From contig NZ_JABX01000017.1 in NCBI RefSeq assembly GCF_001469165.1, positions 1-64,000 on the forward strand: DNA of 64,000 nucleotides, given 5' to 3'. A program made the translations under genes and the position numbers. Source of the stretch: Thiohalocapsa sp. ML1 (GTDB lineage: Bacteria; Pseudomonadota; Gammaproteobacteria; Chromatiales; Chromatiaceae). Below the pieces are notes generated by a model. The model saw nothing but the letters and a program-made list of their open reading frames with translations. It was not told where the DNA came from and made no database searches. Every line of letters starts with the position of its first letter. Within the stretch, counting starts at the first letter, position 1. Positions 15,978 to 23,691 of the stretch are shown here, one piece after another.

Positions 15978-17174
15978 TCATTCCTCCGTGAAGAAGTGCA
16001 TGAAGGCTGTCAGCGGATCGTTCCCGCGTTCGCGCATCGGTGCGACGGTGGCGGCGATTCTCGCTCGCGCATCGGCATTGGTTGGCCAAGGCCGCGGCGT
16101 AAACGGGTGATCCTTGAAACGAAGCGGTGTGTTCAGCGCGCGTTCCCACTTCGGCAATAACAAGGCCATTCGACGCCAACGTTGTCCATCCCAGTAGGGC
16201 CCCAAGACCAACGGACTTGCCATGCGATCCTCCCCTCCCCCGGGTAGCAGTTCGGTTGTCTCCGGTTCACCGTTTCGCGGCGAACCGGGAAATTCGAAGC
16301 GAATCGGCATGCCGAAGGCCGCCCGCGGGAAGGCGTTACCGCCCTCGTGAACGGGGCGGTGCCGCCCGTTGGCATCCCTGCCAGGGAAAAAACGCCGGAT
16401 TTGGTCAGGCTCTGGCCAGAAGCTGCGGCTTGGCCTGGGGTGCCCTGCACGCCGGCCAACACCTGGTGCTTGTCGGAAGGCAAACAGTTTGTTCACTGCA
16501 AGCCTCCATTGCTGAAGTGGGTCGCCGCTGCCCTGCCGGCCCAATTGCAGCGCGCCGCCTCGATCCGCAACCATTGCAGCAGATACAGGTGCAAGGTCTT
16601 TTACATGGACGGTACCAAAGCCCCGACGAGTACGCGCACCCAATCCGCCGAAGCTCGCCCACCAGCGCAATGCAAGCTCAACTTCTTCTGCGCAAGCATC
16701 GGGACAGTCCAACAGAAACTGGAACGCGAAACCGGCCCGCAACCAATGCGTGACCCCGTTGATGGAGGAAGGCCCAAAGGCGTAGCGAATAGCAATGTCG
16801 CGCTCCGCGTCCGACGGCACGAGATCCGACGCGGATACGCACGAGGAAACCACCCGCACCCGAACCCGACTCGCCGCCGGCCCCTTGGCGCCAATGCCAC
16901 CCCAGATGGCGCTTTCTGCCTTGAACATCGCTTTCGGATCATCAAGCGGCGCGCAGGCCATCCGCCACCAGAACCGAAGCTGCCCGCGCAGCGCGGCGGC
17001 GCGCACGGGCATCGCCTGATCCACGACGCCCGCACTGACGCCACCCCCATACAGCGGCGTGACGAGCTTGCAGGCGTAGCTGGTCCAGTCTCGATCGGCC
17101 GATGCCGCCTTCCACTGCTCGGTGATCTCATCCACAACCACCGAATCATCGGCGTGCTCGAACTTGCGCGTCAT
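15978..17174 (-). CDS. cmr1: Cmr1, RAMP subunit
   Basis: A 398-residue RAMP protein at the 3' end of the crRNA in the Cmr complex. Diagnostic stretches are TPLYGGGVSAGVVDQAMPVR followed by LRGQLRFWWR, and the glycine-rich GGLGARTRRGFGTV. It heads the cmr gene run. The start at 17174 (MTRKFEHADD) follows ~460 bp of non-coding DNA with two hairpins and a 39-residue ORF. Confidence 0.93.
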   Translation of the reverse strand: MTRKFEHADDSVVVDEITEQWKAASADRDWTSYACKLVTPLYGGGVSAGVVDQAMPVRAAALRGQLRFWWRMACAPLDDPKAMFKAESAIWGGIGAKGPAASRVRVRVVSSCVSASDLVPSDAERDIAIRYAFGPSSINGVTHWLRAGFAFQFLLDCPDACAEEVELALRWWASFGGLGARTRRGFGTVHVKDLAPVSAAMVADRGGALQLGRQGSGDPLQQWRLAVNKLFAFRQAPGVGRRAGHPRPSRSFWPEPDQIRRFFPGRDANGRHRPVHEGGNAFPRAAFGMPIRFEFPGSPRNGEPETTELLPGGGEDRMASPLVLGPYWDGQRWRRMALLLPKWERALNTPLRFKDHPFTPRPWPTNADARARIAATVAPMRERGNDPLTAFMHFFTEE

Positions 17175-17296
17175 AGCGGCCTCGCTTTGCTGCTCAGTTG
17201 GCGTGGTTTCAGGGTTGGCCTTGGACGGATCGTGCGGAGCAAAGCGCTTTGGGCACGATGCTGCGCGCGTCCTCGGCGGCAGAGCCGCGAAAATGG

Positions 17297-17321
17297 GGTG
17301 CCGAGGCGGAGCCTCGGCACC
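17297..17321. repeat. Perfect 11-bp inverted repeat upstream of cmr1
   Basis: GGTGCCGAGGC and GCCTCGGCACC flank a 3-base loop, 123 bp upstream of the cmr1 start. It looks like a dispersed palindrome. It could form a transcript hairpin in the cmr leader. Confidence 0.7.
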
Positions 17322-17593
17322 AGACAATTTGCCTGATGCGTGTACAGCAAACTTCCTCGGGTCGAGCCGGGTCGGCGTGCGGCGGACCGACGCGGGCGTT
17401 GGGTCAGCCGAGTCCGTCGTCGGTCATCTTCACTTCGTGCTTCAAATGCCGCCATTTCGTTCACCCTTTTGGCGTTGAAACGTGGCTTTGCAGCCTCGCG
17501 GAAGCTTCATCTTGCCTACGCGCAGGACGCAAAGGGCTAAGAGAGCGCGCAGCGACCTACGGCCGGTTGTGAATGAATCGCAAACGGACGATG

Positions 17594-17618
17594 GCCCAAC
17601 GGTGTGCCACCGTTGGGC
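17594..17618 (-). terminator. Hairpin after the small membrane ORF (attenuator-like)
   Basis: GCCCAACGGT and ACCGTTGGGC form a perfect 10-bp stem with a 5-base loop, 20 bases after the stop codon of the 39-residue ORF in the direction of transcription. There is no clear U-run, so termination may be partial or the hairpin may stabilise the upstream RNA. Confidence 0.45.
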
Positions 17619-17637
17619 AACTGGTTACGCGATGGGT

Positions 17638-17757
17638 TTACTCGCGGCGACGGAAGATCACGATCACCTGGACGATGATCGAGAGACTCGTAACGGCGAT
17701 GCTGACGGCGGTCAGGTCAGCGTTAGAGAACGAGATTTGGGGCAGATAAGCCAGCAT
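17638..17757 (-). CDS. 39-residue single-pass membrane protein at the head of the cmr genes
   Basis: A short ORF beginning MLAYLPQISFSNADL, followed by a hydrophobic segment (about residues 15-35, LTAVSIAVTSLSIIVQVIVIF) and ending in the basic RRRE tail. GAGGTG lies 6-7 bases upstream of the ATG, a good ribosome site. The protein looks like a single-pass inner-membrane peptide, with the positive charges predicting a cytoplasmic C-terminus. It is on the same strand as cmr1 and 460 bp upstream of it. I do not recognise a family. It could be a CRISPR-linked toxin-like peptide or an unrelated small protein. Confidence 0.55.
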   Translation of the reverse strand: MLAYLPQISFSNADLTAVSIAVTSLSIIVQVIVIFRRRE

Positions 17758-17948
17758 GGGGCACCTCGTTGGCGTTGGTTGTCGGGAAGCGGTCACGCAG
17801 GGATGACGCAAGAATCAGCCGTGGTTGACTGAAACCGAAACAACGCCTGCCCGCCATCGTAAAACGTAGTCGCATTAGTCAATTGCTAGGTCACGTTAAG
17901 ATTCCCCATTAAGTAGTTTGCCCCACCACGAGCGAGGCGGGAGGTGGT

Positions 17949-17981
17949 CAAGCGCCGCCGCAAAAAATGCGACGTCGCTTG
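17949..17981. repeat. Imperfect hairpin, 12 of 14 bp paired, 5-A loop
   Basis: CAAGCGCCGCCGCA and TGCGACGTCGCTTG pair around AAAAA, about 20 bp beyond the solitary CRISPR-like repeat in the direction of transcription. It may terminate or cap a small RNA. Confidence 0.55.
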
Positions 17982-17998
17982 ACGATTGCGGGAGCGTC

Positions 17999-18034
17999 GT
18001 CTAAATCCCCTTCAAGTATCGGATCGGTCCGGTT
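17999..18034 (-). repeat. Solitary degenerate CRISPR repeat
   Basis: On the minus strand the last 17 bases match the array repeat at 16 of 17 positions (TTGAAGGGGATTTAGAC against TTGAAGGGGATTGAGAC). The 5' half shows weaker, gapped similarity. The orientation is the same as in the array. It sits between cas6 and the cmr genes, 17 kb from the array. Such single repeats can be the 5' part of a regulatory crRNA-like RNA. It also coincides with the stop of a decayed ORF, so descent from coding sequence cannot be excluded. Confidence 0.6.
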
Positions 18035-18192
18035 AGGGGCGTCTGCCGAACCAAATCGACGACCGTGTCGCGTAAACGGTACTAAGTCTCGCACCGCATC
18101 GTAGTCGGGTCAAGCAGCACCAGTAGCGCATACAACGTCTCGGTGGCGAACTGCCACTGGCAGCCGTCAACGAGCACGAGTATATAACAAAA
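18001..18192 (-). pseudogene. Degenerate coding remnant between cas6 and the cmr genes
   Basis: One minus-strand frame reads protein-like sequence (LVLVDGCQWQFATETLYALL, then LLDPTTMRCET), an in-frame TAG, then YRLRDTVVDLVRQTPLTGPI and RYLKGI before a final stop. No start is visible. It resembles the end of a small conserved protein that has lost its 5' part and gained a stop. I do not recognise the family. Confidence 0.4.
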
Positions 18193-18219
18193 AAGCCTGT
18201 GCCTTCCGGGCCCGATGGT

Positions 18220-19242
18220 TCAGGGCTGCAATCCCCGGCTTCCTCCGCCGCCCGGGCCGTCGGCTTGTGGCTTCGGGTCTGCCAAGGGCTCCAGCCGATA
18301 GCCGCCGAGCCCGAATGCGGTCCCCTTGCCGGCGTGAACCCATTGTCCAAGCCACAGCACCGGCCAGTACGCGGCGAGCGCCGGACCCCCGAGCACGAAG
18401 CTGCCGACGAGCCCGCCCATGGGCTGGTGTGCCTGTTGGCGATTGGACCAGCGCCGCCAGTCCCGCCAATGCAGGTCGATGTCCGCGACGACGAGCGCAT
18501 CGGCGTGCTCGGCAACGTGCGCCCACGCGAACGCGCCTGGCTCACCGCCATAGAGTTGGGAGAGTCGATGGAGACGGGTGTGGAGATTGCGCAGCAGGTC
18601 GCGGACGCGGAAGGTCCCGGGCGTCGGAAAGCCGCCGCCGGCCTTGATGCGCAGCGGCGTCAAGAGCCGCACGCGCACCGCTGCCGGACAGGGCGGCGGC
18701 TCGGCGGCCGTCGGGGTCGGCGCGGGGCCGAGCCCATGCTGCGGGCTCCAGAGCGGTTGCCATTCGTTGCTGCCGACGCTGCGCTCCCAGCTCACGACGT
18801 GCAGTTGTAGGCGCGCCTGCGTCGGCCCGAGCCCGCGCTTGCCGGCTTCGACGAAGGCGGCGATCACGAAGGTCAGGCGTTGCTCGACCGCGCCGATCAG
18901 GGTCAGCCCGAGCCCGAGCGCCCCGCCCGCGGCAATCGCCGGCGGCGCGTCGAGATCGGGCTCCAGCACGAAGGGGTGCGGCAGGGTGTCCGGGCCGGTC
19001 TGCCCCGCACGTTCCGGCCCGATGCCGGCGGCATCCAGCGCCGCGGCGGGGGTCTCGAACAAGACCGGATAGGCGCAATTGCGCAGCAGCAGACAGCCGT
19101 TGCAGGTCGGTTGGCGGGTGACGCAGGCAATCGCCCGCAGCGAATGTCCGAAGAGCCCGCGCCAGGCGGAGCCGCTGTATTCCGGCAACTGGACCGGATC
19201 AATGGCGCGGAAGGAAAAGCGAAGGCGCAATAGGTCCATCAA
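18220..19242 (-). CDS. cas6: Cas6 crRNA-processing endoribonuclease
   Basis: A 340-residue RAMP protein of the Cas6 type found with type III loci. The N-terminal YSGSAWRGLFGHSLR is followed by a Cys cluster (CNGCLLLRNCAYPVLFE, near 47-63). The C-terminal glycine-rich loop is HAGKGTAFGLGGYRLE near 308-323. Cas6 cuts within the repeat to leave the 8-nt handle ATTGAGAC. It lies at the upstream end of the locus, about 1 kb before cmr1, and may be the first gene of the transcript. Confidence 0.9.
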   Translation of the reverse strand: MMDLLRLRFSFRAIDPVQLPEYSGSAWRGLFGHSLRAIACVTRQPTCNGCLLLRNCAYPVLFETPAAALDAAGIGPERAGQTGPDTLPHPFVLEPDLDAPPAIAAGGALGLGLTLIGAVEQRLTFVIAAFVEAGKRGLGPTQARLQLHVVSWERSVGSNEWQPLWSPQHGLGPAPTPTAAEPPPCPAAVRVRLLTPLRIKAGGGFPTPGTFRVRDLLRNLHTRLHRLSQLYGGEPGAFAWAHVAEHADALVVADIDLHWRDWRRWSNRQQAHQPMGGLVGSFVLGGPALAAYWPVLWLGQWVHAGKGTAFGLGGYRLEPLADPKPQADGPGGGGSRGLQP

Positions 19243-19258
19243 ACGTCACCAAAGTAGA

Positions 19259-19289
19259 AGGGCCGAGGGCCGAGGGCCGAGGGCCGAGC
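19259..19289. repeat. GGGCCGA heptanucleotide array
   Basis: Four GGGCCGA units just upstream of cas6. Member of the window-wide heptamer family. Confidence 0.85.
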
Positions 19290-19370
19290 TGGGCGCCTCG
19301 GCCCGCGGCCGTGAGCGGCGCCGCGCCTCGCATGGTGCTTGTTCGTCGAGGCCGGCGCAGCGTGTGCGGC

Positions 19371-19754
19371 TCAGCGCTGCAACGGCATAAACTGCACCGG
19401 GTGCTGCTTGACGTAGTCCTGCTCGAAGTCGAGCTCGATGCCGAAGCCGTTGTCGTCGCGGCGGAGCTTGATCTGCTTTAGGTCCGGCAGCCGAGCGGCC
19501 AGGTAGCTGGTGAAGGCCGCGGCCTGCGCCTCGTGGTCGGAGACGATGGCGTGCGCCAGATTCGCGGCGATGAACTGCGCCTTCTGCATCTGGTCCGGCG
19601 CCGGCACCAGCGCGCCGTCCACGGCGATGCCTTCGGCGTCCATGCGCCGGTCCATCTTCTCCAGGTAAGCCGCCTGGTAGTCCGGCAGCGGCTTGCCGCG
19701 GTCGTATTCGATCTGCGCGATACCGTCGAGCAGCACGGCCATGATTCGGGACAT
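19371..19754 (-). CDS. Conserved-looking protein of unknown function
   Basis: A 127-residue soluble protein starting MSRIMAVLLDGIAQIEYD. It has mixed helix and strand, no signal peptide, membrane segment or recognisable motif. A second in-frame ATG at 19742 is possible. It lies between cas6 and cydB on the same strand, separated from both by heptamer-repeat DNA, so it is probably not part of the CRISPR operon. Confidence 0.7.
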   Translation of the reverse strand: MSRIMAVLLDGIAQIEYDRGKPLPDYQAAYLEKMDRRMDAEGIAVDGALVPAPDQMQKAQFIAANLAHAIVSDHEAQAAAFTSYLAARLPDLKQIKLRRDDNGFGIELDFEQDYVKQHPVQFMPLQR

Positions 19755-19856
19755 CTGTCGCCTCCGTCGTCTCGCTAAATCCGTCACGGGCGCACGCGCG
19801 CGCACCCGCCGCAGACACAAAGCCTCGCGCGGCAGGCCCTCCTGAGTCAAACAGAG

Positions 19857-19938
19857 AAGGAAGGGCCGAGGGCCAAGGGCCAAGGACGCCCTCCGCATCG
19901 AGCCGCCCTCTCCTCGGCCCTCGGCCCTCGGCCCTTCC
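19857..19938. repeat. Inverted GGGCCGA heptamer arrays, terminator-like hairpin
   Basis: A GGGCCGA/GGGCCAA array faces its complement TCGGCCC array across ~25 bp, giving a long GC-rich hairpin that ends one base before the cydB stop codon. It could act as a transcription barrier for cydB. No U-tract is visible. Confidence 0.7.
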
Positions 19939-20940
19939 TCAGTGGTATTGCTTCGCCGACTGCACCTTGCCGCGGAAGACCCAATACACGGCTCCGGTGT
20001 AAATCAGGATCACCGGCAGCACCACGACGCCGGCGCCCCAGAACAGAAACGCGAGGGACGACGCCGGCGCCGCGGCATCAACGAGGGTGAGGTGGTAGGG
20101 CACCACCCAGGGCCAGAAGCTGCCGGCGAGCATCAGATAGGCCGTAAAGAACAGGAGCGACGCCATCGCATAGGGCTGCCAGTCCGGCCCGCGGGCCTCC
20201 GCCGCCAGGCAGAGCTGGCCCGCGGCGATGCTGGCGGCGAACGGCAGCAGCAGGAGCCAGGGCGCCGCAAGCCAGCGGTGGACCACGCGGAAGTCGCCGA
20301 TGAGCGTCATCAGCAGGGCCAGCGCGACGAAGGCGACGACGGTGTTCATCAGCCGCGGCAGCCAGCGATAGGCCCAGTCGCGCAGCTCGCCGTCGGTCTT
20401 GAGCACCAGCCAGGCGGCGCCGAGCAGCGCATAGCCGGCCACCAGCCCGAAGCCGCACAACAGCGGGAAGGGCGCGAGCCAGTCGAAGGGGCCGCCGACG
20501 AAGTTTCGCCCCTCCACCGCCAGGCCCTTGACCATGGCGCCGATGGCCGCGCCTTGCACGAAGCTCGCCACCGCCGAGCCTGCCACGAAGCCGATGTCCC
20601 ACACCCAGCGCGCCCGACGGGTCTTGTAGCGGAACTCGAAGGCGACGCCGCGCAGGATCAGCGCCACCAAAAGCAGCGTCACCGGTAGGTAAAAGGCCGA
20701 CAAAAAGATCGAATAGACCACCGGGAAGGCGCCGAACAGCACGGTGCCGACGACGACGAGCCAGGTCTCGTTGCCGTCCCAGACCGGCGCGATGGAGCCC
20801 ATCATGTCGCGCCGCTGCTCCTCGCTGCGGTTCAGGCCGAACAGGATGCCGACGCCGAGATCGAAGCCGTCCAGCAGCACGTAGATCAGGATGGACAGCG
20901 CCAGCACGGCGCCCCAGAAGGAGATGAGAGTGGCTTCCAT
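19939..20940 (-). CDS. cydB: Cytochrome bd ubiquinol oxidase subunit II
   Basis: A 333-residue inner-membrane protein with eight or so hydrophobic helices. It shows the subunit II signatures LLDGFDLGVGILFG at the N-terminus and APVWDGNETWLVVVG near 50-65. With CydA it forms the quinol-oxidising terminal oxidase. It follows cydA with a 50-bp gap that contains a 20-bp tandem duplication. No CydX-like small ORF was identified after it. Confidence 0.97.
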   Translation of the reverse strand: MEATLISFWGAVLALSILIYVLLDGFDLGVGILFGLNRSEEQRRDMMGSIAPVWDGNETWLVVVGTVLFGAFPVVYSIFLSAFYLPVTLLLVALILRGVAFEFRYKTRRARWVWDIGFVAGSAVASFVQGAAIGAMVKGLAVEGRNFVGGPFDWLAPFPLLCGFGLVAGYALLGAAWLVLKTDGELRDWAYRWLPRLMNTVVAFVALALLMTLIGDFRVVHRWLAAPWLLLLPFAASIAAGQLCLAAEARGPDWQPYAMASLLFFTAYLMLAGSFWPWVVPYHLTLVDAAAPASSLAFLFWGAGVVVLPVILIYTGAVYWVFRGKVQSAKQYH

Positions 20941-20961
20941 CGGATGCTCCTCGGCGGCGGA

Positions 20962-21001
20962 GAGATATCGTCACCAGCCCTGAGATGTCGTCACCAGCCC
21001 T
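20962..21001. repeat. 20-bp tandem duplication at the cydA stop codon
   Basis: Two adjacent 20-bp units (20962-20981 and 20982-21001) differ at one base. The upstream unit in the direction of transcription holds the cydA stop codon. Confidence 0.8.
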
Positions 21002-22427
21002 CAGCCCGCCCCCACCGCGGCGCCGCCGGCGCGGGCTCGGCCGCACCGGCGGGGTTGGTCGGCGCAAAGCCGAGATCCGCCGGCGGCGGCCCGGCGTCGG
21101 GCTCGTCCAGCCCCACGCGCAGGAGCCGGTAGATGTAGAGCGTGCCAGCCGAGAAGATCAGCGCGTAGACCGTGGCGAAGGCCGCGAGCGACAGCAGCAC
21201 CGCCGCACCGCTCAGGCTCGGCGTGATGGCGTCCTCGGTGCGGATCAGGCCGTAGACCACCCAAGGGTGGCGGCCCACCTCGGCGGTGAACCAGCCGGCG
21301 AGCACGGCGATGAAGCCGCTCGGAAAGTGCAGGAAGGTCGCCCACAGGAACCAGCGCGGCGGGCGCAACGGGTCCCGGTAGCGGCGCTTTGCGAGCAGCC
21401 AGACCCCGCCCCAGGACAACGCCAACATCAAGAGGCCCAGGCCCACCATGATGCGAAAGCTGTAGAAGGGGATCAGAAAAGGCGGGCGCTCATCCTGCGG
21501 CACGGTGACAATGCCGGGCTCCGCGGCGGCGAAGTCGCCCTTGGTGACGAAGCTGCCCAGGTATGGAATGCCCAGCTCGAAGACGTTGCGCTCCTGCTCC
21601 GGGTCCGGCCAGGCGAGGAGCAGGAGGCGCGCCGGCGCTTCGGTCTGCCAGCGCCCCTCGATGGTCGTGAACTTGCCCGGCTGGTGCTCGGCCGTGTACT
21701 CGCCGTTCAGGTGGCCGATGGCGATCTGAACCGGCGCGAACAGGGCGGCAAAGCCGAGCCCCATCCCGAGCATGACCCGCGCCGGCGCCACGTGCCGGCC
21801 CCGCAGCAGGTACCAAGCGCCGGTAGCCGCGACACAGAAAGCAGTCGTCAGGTAGGCGCCGACCAGCATGTGCGGGAAGCGCACCCAGAGCACGTCGTTC
21901 ATGAGGATCTTGCCCCAGTCGGACGGCACCGTGTCCGCTCCGGCCAGCTCATAGGCGATGGGCACCTGCATCCAGGTGTTGTTGGCCATGATCCAGAAGG
22001 CCGAGAACGTGGTGCCGAGCGCCACCATCAGCGTCGCGCCAAAGTAGGCCAGGCGCGGCACGCGGTCGCGGCCGAACAGGAGCACGCCGAAGAAGGTCGC
22101 CTCCAGCAGAAAGGCGGTGAAGGATTCATAGGCCAGGAGCGGACCCTGGATCGGCCCGGTGCGGGTCGCCAGCTCGCTCCAGTTGGTGCCGAACTGAAAG
22201 GCCATGACGATGCCGGACACCACGCCCATGCCGAAGGCCACCGCGAATACCTTGAGCCAGAAGTCGAACAACTGCCGGTAGACGGCCCGCCGCGTGGCCA
22301 GGTGCAGCCCCTCCAGCGTCGCGAGCCAGGCTGCAAGCCCGATGGTGAAGGCCGGAAAGATAATGTGGAACGACACCGTGAACGCGAACTGGATGCGCGA
22401 GAGCAGAACCGGGTCGAAGGTGTGCAT
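20991..22427 (-). CDS. cydA: Cytochrome bd ubiquinol oxidase subunit I (CIO-type, short Q-loop)
   Basis: A 478-residue membrane haem protein starting MHTFDPVLLSRIQFAFTVSF. It shows the quinol-oxidase features FHIIFPAFTIGLAAW, VSGIVMAFQFGTNW and MANNTWMQVP. The loop between the sixth and seventh helices is short, as in the cyanide-insensitive (CioA) branch. The C-terminal ~35 residues are Pro/Ala-rich. It is the first gene of a cydAB operon, divergent from rpsT. Confidence 0.96.
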   Translation of the reverse strand: MHTFDPVLLSRIQFAFTVSFHIIFPAFTIGLAAWLATLEGLHLATRRAVYRQLFDFWLKVFAVAFGMGVVSGIVMAFQFGTNWSELATRTGPIQGPLLAYESFTAFLLEATFFGVLLFGRDRVPRLAYFGATLMVALGTTFSAFWIMANNTWMQVPIAYELAGADTVPSDWGKILMNDVLWVRFPHMLVGAYLTTAFCVAATGAWYLLRGRHVAPARVMLGMGLGFAALFAPVQIAIGHLNGEYTAEHQPGKFTTIEGRWQTEAPARLLLLAWPDPEQERNVFELGIPYLGSFVTKGDFAAAEPGIVTVPQDERPPFLIPFYSFRIMVGLGLLMLALSWGGVWLLAKRRYRDPLRPPRWFLWATFLHFPSGFIAVLAGWFTAEVGRHPWVVYGLIRTEDAITPSLSGAAVLLSLAAFATVYALIFSAGTLYIYRLLRVGLDEPDAGPPPADLGFAPTNPAGAAEPAPAAPRWGRAEGW

Positions 22428-22627
22428 GATCGATCTCCGTCGGGTGCCGCCGGGCTTGCCCGCCCTGCCGCGACAATGAGGCGGCACAGCGTCGGCGCAA
22501 AGGCGCCCGCGCTGATGACCTGTCACCACCCGGGGCGCGGCCGGCAACCGGCGAGACGACCGGAGCAGGCGCGTCGGCCGCTTCGGCGCGCGGGCGTGCC
22601 GGCTTGGCGGGCAGGGGCCGGAATTCG

Positions 22628-22656
22628 TTGACAATTCGGTGCTGTTGAGACATTCT
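22628..22656 (+). promoter_or_regulatory. Candidate rpsT promoter
   Basis: A perfect TTGACA at 22628-22633 and a weak -10 (CATTCT) at 22651-22656 with 17-bp spacing, ~160 bp upstream of rpsT. Confidence 0.4.
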
Positions 22657-22815
22657 GCGCGGTTTCGTGGCACCCGACATCCGGCGGCCTGGCAGCTTTG
22701 CTCAGGTCAGCGTCAGGACGCAGCGCCGCAGAAATCCCGAACCGCCCCATCGGCGCTACCCGAGCCCCGGCGCCGATCACCCCGAGCCCGAACCGAGAAC
22801 CGTCGAGGAACCCCC

Positions 22816-23085
22816 ATGGCCAACTCCCCCCAAGCCCGCAAGCGTGCCCGTCAGGCCGAAGACCACCGCCAACGCAACGCCTCGCAGCGCAGCACGCTGC
22901 GCACCGCCATCAAGAAGGTCATCAAGGCCATCCGCGTCGGCGACAAGGCCGCCGCCAGCGAGGCCTACAAGGCCGCCGTGCCGGTCATCGACCGCGCCGC
23001 CGGCAAGGGCCTAGTCCATGCGAACAAGGCCGCGCGCCACAAGAGTCGGCTGAATGCGCACATCAAGGCACTGGCGGAGGGTTGA
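22816..23085 (+). CDS. rpsT: 30S ribosomal protein S20
   Basis: An 89-residue, very basic protein opening [20 protein letters not shown] and containing [19 protein letters not shown] near the end, the standard S20 pattern. It binds 16S rRNA in the small subunit body. Length is normal. It is monocistronic and divergent from cydA. Confidence 0.98.
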   Translation: MANSPQARKRARQAEDHRQRNASQRSTLRTAIKKVIKAIRVGDKAAASEAYKAAVPVIDRAAGKGLVHANKAARHKSRLNAHIKALAEG

Positions 23086-23242
23086 CGCTTGCGCGGCGGG
23101 CACCTAAGTTGCCCGAAAGCGCCAAGTCCCTGCAGATGAGTCAAATTTCACGGCGATTTGGCCCAAGGACCTAAGGATTAAGGGAGCGCTCCTCGGCCCT
23201 TTGCATGGCGCCAACGAGTGGGCTACGCACGGGGTCGATAGC

Positions 23243-23275
23243 GATTTCGATTTCGATTTCGATTTCGATTTCGAT
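23243..23275. repeat. GATTTC hexanucleotide array
   Basis: Five GATTTC units upstream of the cupin gene. The array is in frame with that gene, so changes in unit number would not cause a frameshift of an upstream start. Confidence 0.9.
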
Positions 23276-23317
23276 CAAGACAGTTGGGCTGTTGATACAA
23301 GCAACCGGCCGAGACCC

Positions 23318-23674
23318 ATGCCGACCAGCGCAGACCAACCCCGCCCACGGCCGCGCCAGCCGCAGAACCTCTTCGCGCACGTGCCGATGCTCGAGCACGG
23401 AGAGGAGTTTCAGACCCTCGCCCGCCGTGAGGGTGTGCATATCGAGCGCATCGTCAGCAGCCCGCAGCCGGCGCCTGTCTTGTACGATCAGGCCAGCGAT
23501 GAGTGGGTTTTGTTGCTCCAGGGCTACGCGACCCTGGATCTCGACGGCACGCCGGTGGAGCTCACCGCGGGCGATCACCTGCTGATCCCGGCCCACCTGC
23601 CCCACCGCGTCGTCGCGACATCGACGTCGCCCTGCTGCGTGTGGGTCGCCGTGCACCTGCCGGCGGCCACCTGA
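23318..23674 (+). CDS. Small cupin-fold protein
   Basis: A 118-residue single-domain cupin. The core strands DEWVLLLQGYATLDLDG and GDHLLIPAHLPHRVVAT carry the usual cupin motif 2 (PxHxPHR), and motif 1 is reduced to EWVLLLQG, so metal binding is uncertain. An upstream in-frame ATG at 23201 would add a low-complexity DFDFDF leader and is rejected. The next gene starts 17 bp downstream and may be co-transcribed. Confidence 0.85.
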   Translation: MPTSADQPRPRPRQPQNLFAHVPMLEHGEEFQTLARREGVHIERIVSSPQPAPVLYDQASDEWVLLLQGYATLDLDGTPVELTAGDHLLIPAHLPHRVVATSTSPCCVWVAVHLPAAT

Positions 23675-23691
23675 CGCGGCCGGCTAACCCG

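Noticed and set aside
880-17330. Long plus-strand frames antisense to the cas genes
   Set aside because: High GC keeps antisense frames open. The minus-strand proteins show family motifs and good junctions, the plus-strand ones none.
23201-23317. Upstream start of the cupin gene through the GATTTC array
   Set aside because: It would add a DFDFDF low-complexity leader; the ATG at 23318 fits the fold.
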